From Rhodobacter calidifons (lineage in GTDB: Bacteria > Pseudomonadota > Alphaproteobacteria > Rhodobacterales > Rhodobacteraceae): a stretch of DNA of 64,000 nucleotides. How positions within the stretch are numbered: position 1 is the first letter of the stretch; each line of letters opens with the position of its first letter. The stretch spans positions 78,942 through 142,941 of the forward strand of contig NZ_JAANHS010000008.1 of the NCBI RefSeq assembly GCF_011174775.1, read 5' to 3'. Shown piece after piece: positions 53,249 to 62,734 of this stretch. Under the pieces are notes generated by a model. It saw only the letters and a list, made by a program, of their open reading frames with translations, had not been told where the DNA came from and searched no databases. The position numbers were made by a program, and so were the translations under genes.

Positions 53249-54430
53249 ATGCTCGATCAGACCCTGACATTTCCGGAAGACCCCGAGGAGCTGCGCAGCT
53301 TCATTTCGCGGCTTCTGGCCGAGGTGACGGCGCAGGCGATCCTGATCGAGAAGCTGCGGCATCAGCTGGCTGGGCACCGCGCGCACCGGTTTGGCGCGTC
53401 ATCCGAGACGGTCGAGCAACTGCAACTGGCCTTGGAGACCAGCGAGATCGCCGCCGCCTCGATGACAGCACGGATGAAGCTGCCCGACATTGGGGAGAAG
53501 GATGAACCAAAGCGCCGCCCGATCCCGGATCATGTTCCGCGGATGGAAGTTGAGTTGACGCCCAGTGTCGAGGCCTGCGCTGACTGCGGCGGCTGCCTGC
53601 GCCGGATCGGCGAAGATGTGACCGAAGAACTAGAATACGTCCCCGGGCGCTTCATCGTGAACCGGATTGTCCGCCCCCGGCTGACATGCGCCTGCTGCGA
53701 GAAGTTTGTTCAGTCGCCACTGCCCTCGCGCCCCATCGAACGCGGCCGCCCCGGCCCGGGTCTGCTGGCCCATGTTCTGGTCAGCAACTGAGGGGCGAGT
53801 GCGCCACTGGTTCAAGCACCGCCCCGAAGGCCGACCATCTTCCACTTTACCGGCAAAGCCAGATCTTCGACCGCGAGGGGCTCGATCTGGATCGCTCCAC
53901 CCTCGCTGATTGGGTCGGCAAATCTACCGCCCTGCTCGAACCCCTCGCCGATGCCATCGGGCGTCATGTCCTGTCGGCCGAGGCGATTTTTGCGGACGAT
54001 ACACCAATCAGCATGCTCGCCCCCGGGACCGGCAAGACTCAAACTGCCCGGCTCTGGACCTATGCCCGTAACGAACGACCGTGGGGAAGCGATGCCCCGC
54101 CCGCCGCTTGGTATCGATTCTCGGGTGACCGGAAAGGTCAGCACCCCAAGGATCACCTCGCCCGCTACCGCGGCTGGATGATGCTGACGGACATGCCGGG
54201 TTCGAAGACCTCTACTGCTCCGGGGCCATCCGCGAGGTCGCCTGCATGGCCCATGTCAGGCGCAAGTTCGTCGACATCCACCGGTCGCAAGGCTCGCCCA
54301 TCGCCGAAGAGGCAATCGGCCGGATCGCCCAGCTTTACGCTGTGGAGAAGGAGGCCAGAGGGTCGCCACCTGATCGACGCGCCGAACTCCGCCACGCCCA
54401 TGCCGCCCCGGTCTTCGACGATCTGGAGCG
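53249..54430 (+). pseudogene. tnpC: IS66 transposase tnpC, frameshifted and 3'-truncated
   Basis: Frame 1 (53249-53791) encodes the N-terminal part with a leucine-rich helix and the zinc motif region (CADCGG...CACCEK), stopping at TGA 53789-53791. Homology resumes in another frame near 53830 (ADHLPLYRQSQIFDREG) through the DDE part (AIFADDTPISML). It shifts again near 54181 (a missing base after GGCTGGATG) to AHVRRKFVDIHRSQG, and ends at VFDDLE about 54430. The catalytic Glu and C-terminal domain are missing. Confidence 0.88.
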
Positions 54431-54438
54431 ATCGCTGG

Positions 54439-54583
54439 TGACCTGCCCCCCGGTCGTCCCTCGTTCATAACGAGAGTCCTTGGGGTTGATAGTGGTCGGT
54501 TTCGGGTTGGACAAGCGCGCCGGGTGCGGATCCCTCAAATTGCTCGAGCGCCCGGCGCGCTTCTGCCGGGGTCTTGTTGCTTA
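54439..54583 (-). pseudogene. 3' remnant of an IS3-like transposase and its terminal repeat
   Basis: Minus-strand codons 54583 to the TGA at 54475-54477 read NKTPAEARRALEQFEG and on to YQPQGLSL, resembling the C-terminal tail of an IS3/IS481-type transposase. The plus-strand end TGACCTGCCCCCCGG at 54439 looks like the IS terminal repeat. The rest of the gene is absent because the IS5-type element sits at 54584. Family assignment is tentative. Confidence 0.5.
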
Positions 54584-54655
54584 GGGTCAGGACCCATAAA
54601 TCCGCTTGAGCGACGGCACGCGGCATGATTCAAACTCCCAACTTGGGGAGGGATC

Positions 54656-55003
54656 ATGAGCGAGCTTTACTGGCTGACGGACGAGCAGATGGAGCGGCTT
54701 CGGCCCTTCTTTCCGAAGTCACGCGGCAAGCCTCGGGTCGATGACCGGCGGGTGCTGAGCGGGATTTTCTTCATTCAGCGCAATGGGTTGATGTGGAAGC
54801 ACGCGCCCTCGGCCTATGGCCCGCCGAAGACACTCTACAACCGCTGGAAGCGGTGGAGCCGGATGGGCGTGTTCGCCACGATCATGACCGAACTGGCGGC
54901 GCAGGCCCAGGAAACCGGGATCGTGATGATCGGCGCGACCCATGCGAAGGCACACCGGACCGCATCGAGCCTCTCGGTTCAAAAGGGGGGCGCGGTCGGC
55001 TGA
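54656..55003 (+). CDS. IS5-family transposase, orfA
   Basis: 115 codons: MSELYWLTDEQMERLRPFF, then the conserved DDRRVLSGIFFIQRNG and YGPPKTLYNRWKRW. The first catalytic Asp of the DDE triad is expected in the family sequence ID(A/S)TH; here it reads VMIGATHAKAHRTA, Gly (GGC 54932-54934) replacing Asp. The frame ends shortly after the slippery run AAAAGGGGGG (54981-54990). Confidence 0.88.
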   Translation: MSELYWLTDEQMERLRPFFPKSRGKPRVDDRRVLSGIFFIQRNGLMWKHAPSAYGPPKTLYNRWKRWSRMGVFATIMTELAAQAQETGIVMIGATHAKAHRTASSLSVQKGGAVG

Positions 55004-55413
55004 TCGGGCGCACGAAGGGCGGGCTCAACTCGAAACTCCATGTCCTGGCCGACGCGAAGGTCCGCCCAATCCGGATGTTCCTGTCGGCGGGCCAGACCTC
55101 GGACTACATCGGAGCGCGGGCGCTGCTGCCCTCCATCCCGAAAGCGGCAGCCCTGCTCGGGGACCGGGGCTACGACGCCGACTGGTTCCGCAACGCCCTG
55201 ATCGAGATGGGCATTTCGCCCAGCATCCCGTCCCGCGCGGGTCGGAAGGTTCCGATCCAGCACGACGCAGATCTCTATCGCCTGCGCCACAAGATCGAGA
55301 ACATCTTCGCCCGCCTCAAGGACTGGCGCCGCATTGCAACCCGCTATGACCGATGCCCGATCCTGTTCCTCTCCGCCTGCGCCCTCGCTGCAACCGTCAT
55401 CTATTGGTTGTGA
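54982..55413 (+). CDS. IS5-family transposase, orfB (reached by -1 frameshift)
   Basis: 143 codons in the -1 frame relative to orfA, carrying the second Asp (LLGDRGYDADWFR) and the Glu region (RHKIENIFARLKDWRRIATRYD). Slippage on AAAAGGGGGG would join it to orfA in the usual IS427 manner. With the Gly in orfA the fused enzyme is predicted inactive unless supplied in trans. Confidence 0.85.
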   Translation, partial: KGGRGRLIGRTKGGLNSKLHVLADAKVRPIRMFLSAGQTSDYIGARALLPSIPKAAALLGDRGYDADWFRNALIEMGISPSIPSRAGRKVPIQHDADLYRLRHKIENIFARLKDWRRIATRYDRCPILFLSACALAATVIYWL

Positions 55414-55422
55414 GTCCTGGCT

Positions 55423-55767
55423 CTAGCGAGGAATGCGGCCTGCCGCCGCCCTCGCGATGCGGATCAGCGCAGCCGCGGTGCGGCCGGCGTGGCCCAGCCC
55501 CCGCGCCTCGGGCAGGGTGAAATAGGCGATCTCGGCCGCCCCGTCTCGCGTCGCGCCCACGAAGGCGCCACCGCCCACGACCCTGCCCGTCGCGACCGAA
55601 AGGTAGCTGATCCAGGGCGGCGCGAAGCCAGTGGCGGCGTAGAGGGCGCGCGTGCCCTCCAGCATCTCCGCGAGCCCAGAGGGCAGGGTCAGTCCCGTCT
55701 GCGCGGGGCTGCCGTCTTCGCGGATCGGCACGAGATGGAAATCAGCGGGCGCGGCGGTCTCGGTCAT
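55423..55767 (-). pseudogene. GNAT-family acetyltransferase truncated by the IS5 element
   Basis: 114 codons remain: an N-terminal acyl-acceptor part and the acetyl-CoA region AEIAYFTLPEARGLGHAGRTA. The frame is closed by a TAG formed exactly at the IS right end (55423-55425), so the last third of the GNAT fold is missing. The start at MTETAAPAD has GGAGG upstream. Confidence 0.72.
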
Positions 55768-55873
55768 GGGAGGTCTCCTCGAGGCCAGTGTCTCATGTTT
55801 CGCCGACCGGCGCACCCAGCCGGGTCCAGGCTACGGTAGCGCCGGGGCGGAGTGCCGCCCCGGCGTCGCGGGT

Positions 55874-57061
55874 TCAATGCAGGGCGAGGAAACGGCGCGT
55901 GCCGCCCTGGAACGTCATCTCCTTGTAGGTGCCCGCCGCGTCACCCTCGGGCGTGAGCTCCACCCCGGTTGCACCCTGCCAGTCGATGTTGCTCCCGGCG
56001 GCGAGGATCTCGAGGCCCCGCGCGATCTCGCCCGGCCCGATCGGCTCGCCTGGCGCATTGGCGACGTTCAGGATATGCGCCGCGATGGCGCCGCGGTCGG
56101 CGCTGCCCGCGGCCTGCATGGCGAGGATCAGGAGAGCGGCGGCATCATAGGCCTCGCCCCGGTAGGGGCCCGTGCCGGTGATGCCCGCCGCCTGGGCCTG
56201 CGCCTCGAAGGCCTGCGACAGCGCATCATCGCTGCCCGGGGTGGTGCCGAAGCTGCCGTCGATCTCGGCCCCGAAGCGCTCGCCCAGCTGGTCGGCCAGC
56301 ATCCCGTCGGCCATGATGAAGCTGCCGAAGGCGCCGGTATCGAGTGCGGCGCGGATGATGCCCGCGCCGCCCTGATCCACATAGCCGAAGACCACCAGAT
56401 GTTCGGCCCCGGTCGCGGCCAGTGCGGCGACCTCGGCCGAATAGTCTGCCTTGCCGTCCTCGTGCGCGGCGCTCAGCAGGACGCGTCCGCCCCTGGCCTG
56501 ATAGGCGTCGGTGAAGGAGTTCATCAGCCCCTCGCCATAGTCGTTGTTGGTGTAGGTCAGCGCGACCTCGGTGATGCCGCGGGCGATCACCGCCTCGGCC
56601 AGCACCTGCCCCTGCCGCGCGTCCGAGGGCGCGGTGCGGAAGAACAGCCCGTTGTCGTCGGCGGTGGTCAGCGCGGGCGTGGTGGCCGAGGGCGAGATGG
56701 CCACGACGCCAGCCGGGACGGTGACGTTCGCGACAACGGAGGTGGTCACCCCCGAGCAGTCGGCACCGACGATGGCCGCGACATCCTCGGAATCGACCAG
56801 GCGCTGCGCGGCGCTGGCGGCAGCCGCGGCATCGGTGCAGGTGGAATCGGCGCGCACCGGCTCAATGCTGCGGCCGCCGAGGAACAGGCCGCTTTCGCCC
56901 GCCTCGCGCTTGGCAAGTTCGGCCGAGGCGGCGATGTCGGGCATCAGGGATTCCACCGGGCCGGTGAAGCCCAGAAGGATGCCCAGACGCACTGGGCCTT
57001 CCGCCGCGGCGGGAAGGGCCAGAAGCGCCGCCGAAAGGGCGGTTGTCGTCAGAAGTCTCAT
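55874..57061 (-). CDS. Branched-chain amino-acid-type ABC transporter substrate-binding protein
   Basis: 395 residues. A signal peptide (MRLLTTTALSAALLALPAAA) and a type-I periplasmic binding-protein fold (LGILLGFTGPVESLMPDI, then AIVGADCSGVTTSVV and TYTNNDYGEGLMNSF). Such proteins feed Liv-type importers for amino acids, amides or aromatic acids. No permease or ATPase genes are adjacent. Confidence 0.9.
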   Translation of the reverse strand: MRLLTTTALSAALLALPAAAEGPVRLGILLGFTGPVESLMPDIAASAELAKREAGESGLFLGGRSIEPVRADSTCTDAAAAASAAQRLVDSEDVAAIVGADCSGVTTSVVANVTVPAGVVAISPSATTPALTTADDNGLFFRTAPSDARQGQVLAEAVIARGITEVALTYTNNDYGEGLMNSFTDAYQARGGRVLLSAAHEDGKADYSAEVAALAATGAEHLVVFGYVDQGGAGIIRAALDTGAFGSFIMADGMLADQLGERFGAEIDGSFGTTPGSDDALSQAFEAQAQAAGITGTGPYRGEAYDAAALLILAMQAAGSADRGAIAAHILNVANAPGEPIGPGEIARGLEILAAGSNIDWQGATGVELTPEGDAAGTYKEMTFQGGTRRFLALH

Positions 57062-57122
57062 GTCGGTTTCTCCGGGTTTGCAGGATGGCCCGGGTTTGGG
57101 CCGGGTTGGCCCGCGCAGGGCC

Positions 57123-57692
57123 TCAGGCGGCCGAGGCGCGGAATGCGGGGATGACGGGGCTATCTGCCTCGAAGGGCGGCCAGACCGTCTTGGTCATGGC
57201 GATCGCCGGAAAGTACGCGCCGCTGGCGAGCTTCAGGCTGCGCGCCTCGACGGGCCGGTAGCCGAGTGCGAGGTAGAGCGGCAGGCCCGAAAGCGTGGCG
57301 CAGAGGTCGATCCGGTCGGCCTGGCCCAGGACCACGGCATCCGCCTCGATCCGGTCCATGATCCGGCGGGCAAGTCCGCGGCGGGCATGGCCGGGGTCGG
57401 TAAAGACGGCAAGGATCGTCGCCGTGCCCGGGGCCTGGGCGGCTGGGGCGTAGCCGGGCGGCCGCATCGTCCAGCCGCCCGAGGCGACGGGCAGGCCGCC
57501 CAATTCGATCAGCCAGTAGGTGCCGTCTGCGACCAGGTCGGGATCGACGGTCTCGACCTCGGTGAAGAAGCCTTCGATCTGGTCGGCGGTGTAGTGCGCC
57601 CCGGCGAGGCCGGCGAAGGCCACGCGATGCAGGGCGCGCAGGGCGGGGGCATCTGCCAGGGTGGCCTTGCACAGGGTGTAGGGTCCGCTCAT
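57123..57692 (-). CDS. GNAT-family N-acetyltransferase
   Basis: 189 residues with the GNAT acetyl-CoA motif ATILAVFTDPGHARRGLARRIMD and the late LYLALGYRPVEARSL. Start at MSGPYTLCKA with GGAG 9 nt upstream. The acceptor is unknown. It lies 60 nt downstream of the binding-protein gene's start side, same strand, and may be independent. Confidence 0.88.
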   Translation of the reverse strand: MSGPYTLCKATLADAPALRALHRVAFAGLAGAHYTADQIEGFFTEVETVDPDLVADGTYWLIELGGLPVASGGWTMRPPGYAPAAQAPGTATILAVFTDPGHARRGLARRIMDRIEADAVVLGQADRIDLCATLSGLPLYLALGYRPVEARSLKLASGAYFPAIAMTKTVWPPFEADSPVIPAFRASAA

Positions 57693-57783
57693 CGGGCGCT
57701 CCACCGGTCTGGTCCGGCGTTACGATGGCGTCCTTGTGCCGAGGGTTGATTTCCGCCGTCGGTCCGCCCGCGGAAATCGCGTT

Positions 57784-58536
57784 TCAGAGATTTCCGGCCG
57801 GTTTCGGCGCGAAGACGTAGCCCGCGCCGCGGACCGTCTTGATGACCTGCGGCCGACCCGGATCGCGCTCGATCTTCTGGCGCAGCCGCGTCACGCGGAT
57901 GTCGATGGAGCGGTCGAAGGTCTGCGCCGGGTCGGAATGGGTGAGTTCCAGGAGCGTGTCGCGCGACAGAACCCGCCCCGCCCGGTCGGCCATCGCGGCC
58001 AACAGGTCGAACTCCATGCTGGTGAGCGGTATGTCGCGACCGTCCGGCCCCGTCACGCGCCGCGCGGCGCGGTCGATGGTCAGCCCCTCGTGCACCGTCA
58101 CCTCGCCCGCCTGCGGCGCGACCAGGGCGGCGGCGGGGGGCGGCGCCTCGCGCTCGGCCAGCCGGCGCAGCACGGCGCGGACGCGGGCCAAGAGTTCGCG
58201 CAGGTCCACGGGCTTGGTCACGTAGTCGTCCGCGCCGATCTCGAGCCCGACGATGCGCTCGACGGGTTCGCCCCGCGCCGTCACCATCAGGATGCCCGCC
58301 CGCGTCGTCTCGCGCAGGAAGCGGGCGAGCGACAGGCCGTCCTCGCCGGGCATGGTGACGTCGAGCAGTGCCGCATCGAAGGGCTCGCCCGTGGCCACTC
58401 GGGCGCGGAAGGCGCGGGCCTCGGGATAGGTCTCGCAGCGCATACCGTGCAGCGTCAGGTATTCCGCCAGCGTCTCGCGCAGGGCGGGCTCGTCGTCCAC
58501 GATCAGGATCACGGGGGCATCGGCGGGGGCGGTCAT
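57784..58536 (-). CDS. OmpR-family response regulator
   Basis: 250 residues. The receiver domain has acidic DD at 14-15, the phospho-acceptor Asp59 (ALLDVTMPG) and the Thr/Lys sites VTARGE and TKPVD. The winged-helix effector domain (about 150-243) carries SMEFDLLAAMADRAGRVLSRD and the closing IKTVRGAGYVF. Its ATG overlaps the kinase stop (ATGA), so it is the downstream partner of the kinase frame. The missing kinase activity would leave it an orphan. Confidence 0.93.
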   Translation of the reverse strand: MTAPADAPVILIVDDEPALRETLAEYLTLHGMRCETYPEARAFRARVATGEPFDAALLDVTMPGEDGLSLARFLRETTRAGILMVTARGEPVERIVGLEIGADDYVTKPVDLRELLARVRAVLRRLAEREAPPPAAALVAPQAGEVTVHEGLTIDRAARRVTGPDGRDIPLTSMEFDLLAAMADRAGRVLSRDTLLELTHSDPAQTFDRSIDIRVTRLRQKIERDPGRPQVIKTVRGAGYVFAPKPAGNL

Positions 58537-60839
58537 TGATCGGTCTCCCGGGGGGCGGGCGGCAGTTCGACCTGGAAATGCGCGCCCCGCAGCGGATCGT
58601 CCGGGCCGGGGGGGACAAGCGCGATGCGCCCCCCATGCGTGTCGGCGATGCGGCGGCAGAGCGCCAGCCCGATCCCCGACCCACCCGCGCCCTTGGTCGA
58701 GAAGAAGGGGCGGAAGATGCGGTCGCGCAAGGGTTCAGGCACGCCGGGGCCGCTGTCGGCCACGGTCAGCACGACCGACCCGTCGCCCGGCTCTACCGCA
58801 AGGCGCAACCGGACGGTGCGCAGGTCAGCCTGGCCCTCCATCGCCTGCACCGCGTTGACGATCAGGTTGACCACAAGCTGCCGCAGCCGGTCGGCATCGC
58901 CAAGAACCAAGGGCGACACAGGCGGTGGCGCCCAGTCCACCGCCACCCCGGCCGCCTGCCAGTCGGGTTCGGTCATCTCGATCGCCTCGGCCACCGCGTG
59001 CGTCAGCGGCACGGGGTCCGACCGGCCGGGGCGTTCTCGGGCGAGATCGAGGAAGCTGCGCACCGTTCTCGCGCAGCGTTCGGCCTGTTCGGCGATGTGC
59101 AGCGCGCGGCGGCGCGTGGCCGCGTCGGTCGCGGTCTCCTCGAGCAGCACCGCCTGGCCGGCCAGCACCGAGAGGGGATTGTTGAGCTCATGCGCAATCC
59201 CTGACAGCATCTCGCCCAGGGCCGCGAGCTTCTCGGCCTCCTCGAGCTGCGCCCGTTCCCGTGCCCGCTCGGCCTCGCGCGCACGGGCCTCGGTCAGGTC
59301 CATCGAGGTCGTCACCACGACCTCCTCACCCCGGAACTCGGCCAGCCGCGACCACATGGCCAGATGCACGCCGCTCCCGTCGCCGCGGCGGAATGTGTGC
59401 TCCCAGCCGTCCACGCGGCCTGCCGCCCGCAGCGCGGCGAGATAGGCCGCGCGGTCCTCCGGCTAGCGCCAGTGCGGCGCGGTGCTCGCCCCGTCCCCGG
59501 GCTCGCCCAGGCGCATCAGCTCCTTGGCGGCGCGGTTGATGTAGACGATCCCGCCATCGGCCGCGCGGGCCATGGTGATCGGGGTCGGGCAGGCCTCGAT
59601 CACGCTCGACACGCGGTCCTAGGCCTCGTGCAGCGCCTCGCGCGCGGCGCGCGCCCCGGTCACGTCGGTCGCCGTGGCGATCACCACCGTCTCGCCGCGG
59701 ATCGTGGCCAGCCGCGCCCAGACCGACAGCTAGACCAGGCTGCCGTCGCCGCGGCGGAAGCGCGCCTCGAGCCCCTCGGCCCGGCCGTCGCGGCGCAGCG
59801 CGGCCACGAAGGCGTCGCGTTGGCCCGGATCGTCCCAGTCCATCGCCCAGGCGCGCGGATCCTCGGGCCGGCCGACCGAGATCAGCGCGCGTGCCGCGGC
59901 GTTCGACATCCGCACCCGCAAGTCGGCTGCATCGGCCACGAGGATCGGGGTCGGGCAGGCCTCGAACACGTCCGACAGGATGTCCCAGGGGTCGCTCAGC
60001 GCGGTCAGGTCGCTGTGCAGCACGATCCGCCCGCCGTCCGAGGTGGTGGCCCGTCGCACCAGGAACTCGCGCCCGTCGGCAGCGCGCACATGCACCGGTT
60101 CCTCGGTCCGGCGCACGCGCATGAGGCGCTCCACCGCCGTGGCAGGGTCGGGCAGGTCGCCCGCATTCCCCACCGAGAGAAGGCGCGGGCCCAGCATCGC
60201 CGCGCATTCGGAGAAGGAGAGGCCGGTCATCGCGGCGGCGCTCAGGCCGTAGGTGCGGGCATAGGGTTCGTTGCACAGGATCAGGCGGCCCGCCGTGTCT
60301 TCGATGGCCAGCCCGTCAGGCAGGGCCCAAAGCGCCTCGACAAGCCGCCGCTCGGCCGCCTCGGCGCGCTCGCGGTCGTGCATGAGCGCGGTCTGCTCGA
60401 TGGTGAACTCGAAGTAGAGCGGTCCGCCCGGGTTTTCGCCCCGGAACGGTAGATAGCTGCGTTCGGTGTAGCGCCGCGTGCCGTCGGGATAGCTAGCCCA
60501 GCCCGCCCAGCGCGCCGTCCCGCCCGCCAGCGCCGCCTGCCGCTGGTCCATGTCGTGCACGCCGTGCGCCTCGCAGAAGTCGGCGCGGGAAAGCAGAAGG
60601 ATGCGGTCGAGCGGCAGGCCGAACACCGCGCAGGCCGCACGGTTGGCCCAGCGCACGCGGTGGCCCGCGTCGAGCAGCCAGATGCGCACCGGCGCGAGGT
60701 CGAGAAGCGTCAGCCAGGGCGCCATGCCGGCCGCGGCCATGTCCGGGGCCGGCGCCGTGGGTGCTGTGCTGCCGCCCCGGTGCAGCATCGCGCCGTCGGA
60801 TTGAGGATCGCCGCGATCCGCGTCCTGCCAGTCTGCCAA
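58533..60839 (-). pseudogene. PAS-domain sensor histidine kinase frame with three in-frame TAG codons
   Basis: One continuous frame of about 768 codons. Several PAS-like repeats (RRGDGS...WARL, SVIEACPTPI...) precede a HisKA domain with the phospho-His in LSGIAHELNNPLSVLAG and an HATPase domain (NLIVNAVQAME, GPGVPEP, GGSGIGLAL). TAG codons occur at 59730-59732, 59619-59621 and 59463-59465, all in phase, with no frameshift and coding bias kept throughout. Start uncertain: TTG 60839 follows GGAAGG. Without readthrough only a 206-residue or shorter kinase piece (58533-59414) could be made. Confidence 0.75.
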
Positions 60840-61018
60840 CGATCCTTCCCCCACGCGGTCGTTTTCCTTGCTTGCGCGGCATCGCTGCGCGAGTGCCCCG
60901 GGCCTGCATCCTAGCACCGTTCCGTTGCCCGCCACATCGTTGCGTTCCCGGTCGGCGGATCGCAGCCGCCGTGCGGAGATCCCGGGGCGCGCTTCGGCCC
61001 CGGAGCCGCCGGAGGCGT

Positions 61019-62500
61019 TCAGAACAGGAAGTCGCTCGCGTCGATCTGGCCTGCCGCCACGCCGATAAGCGTGATCTGCACGCCGCCCGCCGAAAGGACC
61101 GTGTTCGCCCCCGATTGTGCGACGGTCACATCGGCCAGGCTGGCTGCCAGCCCCCGGACATCCAGCCTGTCGAGGCCGTTCTGGAAGTCCTCGACCGTGT
61201 CGGCGCCGGCGCGCAACCGGAACACGAAGGTGTCGCTGGCCGCCCCGCCGTTCAGCCGGTCGTTGCCGAGACCCCCGATCAGGAAGTCGTTCCCCGCCCT
61301 GCCGGCGAGGATGTCGTCTCCGATGCCCCCGACGAGCACGTTTCTCGATGCGTTCCCGCCCAGCCGGTCGTTGCCGGCACCGCCCGTGACGTTTTCGATG
61401 CCGAGGATCCTGTCGAAGCCCTGTCCGGTGTTCTGCCCCTCCTGCACCTCGAGATCGACGGTCACGGCGGAGGCGGTGCGGAACACCAGCGTGTCCGTGC
61501 CGGCGCCGCCGTCGATCAGGTCGTCGCCCGCGCCGGCATCGAGCGTGTCGTTTCCATTCCAGCCAGTCAGGCTGTCGTCGCCGGTGCCGCCGGTCAGGCT
61601 GTCGTTGCCATCGTCGCCGGCGAGCCTGTCGTCGCCCGTGCCGCCGAGGATCGTATCGTTTCCTCCACCGCCGAAGGCGTTATCATCGCCGTTACCGCCG
61701 GACAGGAGATCATCTCCGTCCTGCCCGCTCAGATTGTCGTCGCCCGCACCGCCGCGCAGATCGTCCTGACGGGCGCCGCCGCTAAGCGTGTCGTCGGCGG
61801 CCCCGCCGAACATCGCGTAGTCGCCGTTGCCGCCATAGACGGCGGCGGCCCCGCCGCCGCGGCCGTCGAAGAAACCAGTCTCGGTCAGCATGTAGACGTT
61901 CCCGCCGAGGCTGCCCCGGTTCTCGACGACCGCATGCCCTCCCCGCAGGACCATCGCCGCTGCACTGCCGCCGATATGGCCATGGTTAAGGACGTGCGTC
62001 ACCGCGGTCGCCGTCGCGTCGATCCCGTTGACGCCCGCGATCGTGCCGGCGTTCACGATGCGATGGGCGAAGCCCTGCGCCTCGATCCCGGCGTCGAGGT
62101 GGCTGCGGACCGACCCCGCATTGTCGAGGTCGAGGTTGACCGCGTCGAGGTCGATCCCGTCGAAGCGCGCGGTGATGATGCCGTCGTTTACGAGGCGGAG
62201 CGCGCCTTCCACGCCTGGCGCGGCGGCTGTCGCGTAGATCCCGTCCTCCCTTGCGCCGGTGATCGAGCCGCCGGCACCGACCGTGATCTCGGCATCTCCG
62301 GTCGCCCGGACGGACGGATCGACGCCGCCGCTCCAGATCGTGCCGAGCACCGTCAGCGTGGGCCTCGCGGAGGACGTGCCCGTCCTGACCATGGCCGTGC
62401 CTGCCGTGGCAAGAACGCCTGCGGGGGCGACCAGCGCGTTGTCGCCGGAACCAAGGTTCCGCGGCGTGGTCGAGGTTGTGGTGATGATGATGTCGGCCAT
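61019..62500 (-). CDS. RTX-type calcium-binding secreted protein
   Basis: 493 residues. The N-terminal ~210 residues form a repetitive beta-helix-like region (VNDGIITARFDGIDLDAVN and similar). The second half has about ten GGxGxDxxx nonapeptides (GGAGDDNLSGQDGDD, GGTGDDRLAGDDGND), the hemolysin-type Ca-binding roll. The C-terminus (IDASDFLF) fits a type-I secretion signal. Neither secretion genes nor an enzymatic domain are nearby, so it may be an adhesin or surface-layer component. Confidence 0.9.
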   Translation of the reverse strand: MADIIITTTSTTPRNLGSGDNALVAPAGVLATAGTAMVRTGTSSARPTLTVLGTIWSGGVDPSVRATGDAEITVGAGGSITGAREDGIYATAAAPGVEGALRLVNDGIITARFDGIDLDAVNLDLDNAGSVRSHLDAGIEAQGFAHRIVNAGTIAGVNGIDATATAVTHVLNHGHIGGSAAAMVLRGGHAVVENRGSLGGNVYMLTETGFFDGRGGGAAAVYGGNGDYAMFGGAADDTLSGGARQDDLRGGAGDDNLSGQDGDDLLSGGNGDDNAFGGGGNDTILGGTGDDRLAGDDGNDSLTGGTGDDSLTGWNGNDTLDAGAGDDLIDGGAGTDTLVFRTASAVTVDLEVQEGQNTGQGFDRILGIENVTGGAGNDRLGGNASRNVLVGGIGDDILAGRAGNDFLIGGLGNDRLNGGAASDTFVFRLRAGADTVEDFQNGLDRLDVRGLAASLADVTVAQSGANTVLSAGGVQITLIGVAAGQIDASDFLF

Positions 62501-62734
62501 CTGGGCATTTCCCGTTGCTGCGGGCGGCTAGGGCGGCCGCCGCTCCGGCCCCGCTTGTGCGGGCCGGCGATGTCCGGGGTTTGTCCACGGAAGCGGGAAA
62601 GGGTTTCGGATGTTTCAGCGCGGTTTCAGCACGGTCGGCGGGGCTTGACCCGCCTGAATCCCTGCCCCCAGGCATGCTGCGGGCCGCGCCTGCCAGGCGC
62701 GCACTGACCGGCGGAAATGCGGAGGACGAGGACG

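Larger units (their letters stand above)
52407..54438 (+). mobile_element. IS66-family element, right end missing
   Basis: The left end starts GTAAGCGTCCGG, the typical IS66 terminus, at 52407. The three IS66 genes tnpA, tnpB and tnpC follow in order. tnpC is frameshifted and ends at about 54430 against an IS3-like remnant, so the right inverted repeat is gone and the element should be immobile. Confidence 0.82.
54584..55423 (+). mobile_element. IS5-family (IS427-like) insertion sequence, 840 bp
   Basis: Imperfect terminal repeats: left GGGTCAGGACCCATAAA, right (reverse complement) GAGCCAGGACTCACAAC. TA-type flanks (TTA left, TAG right) fit the TA target preference. Two overlapping transposase frames lie between. 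The sequences flanking the two ends are unrelated (IS3 remnant versus GNAT gene), so a deletion accompanied or followed insertion. Confidence 0.82.

Noticed and set aside
58533..60839. Amber codon reassignment
   Set aside because: TAG is a normal terminator of several genes in this window (for example at 11871 and 35104), so a genome-wide sense meaning is not supported.
61686..61780. CRISPR-like regular spacing in the RTX gene
   Set aside because: The periodicity comes from the 9-residue GGxGxDxxx coding repeat, not from identical repeats with unique spacers.
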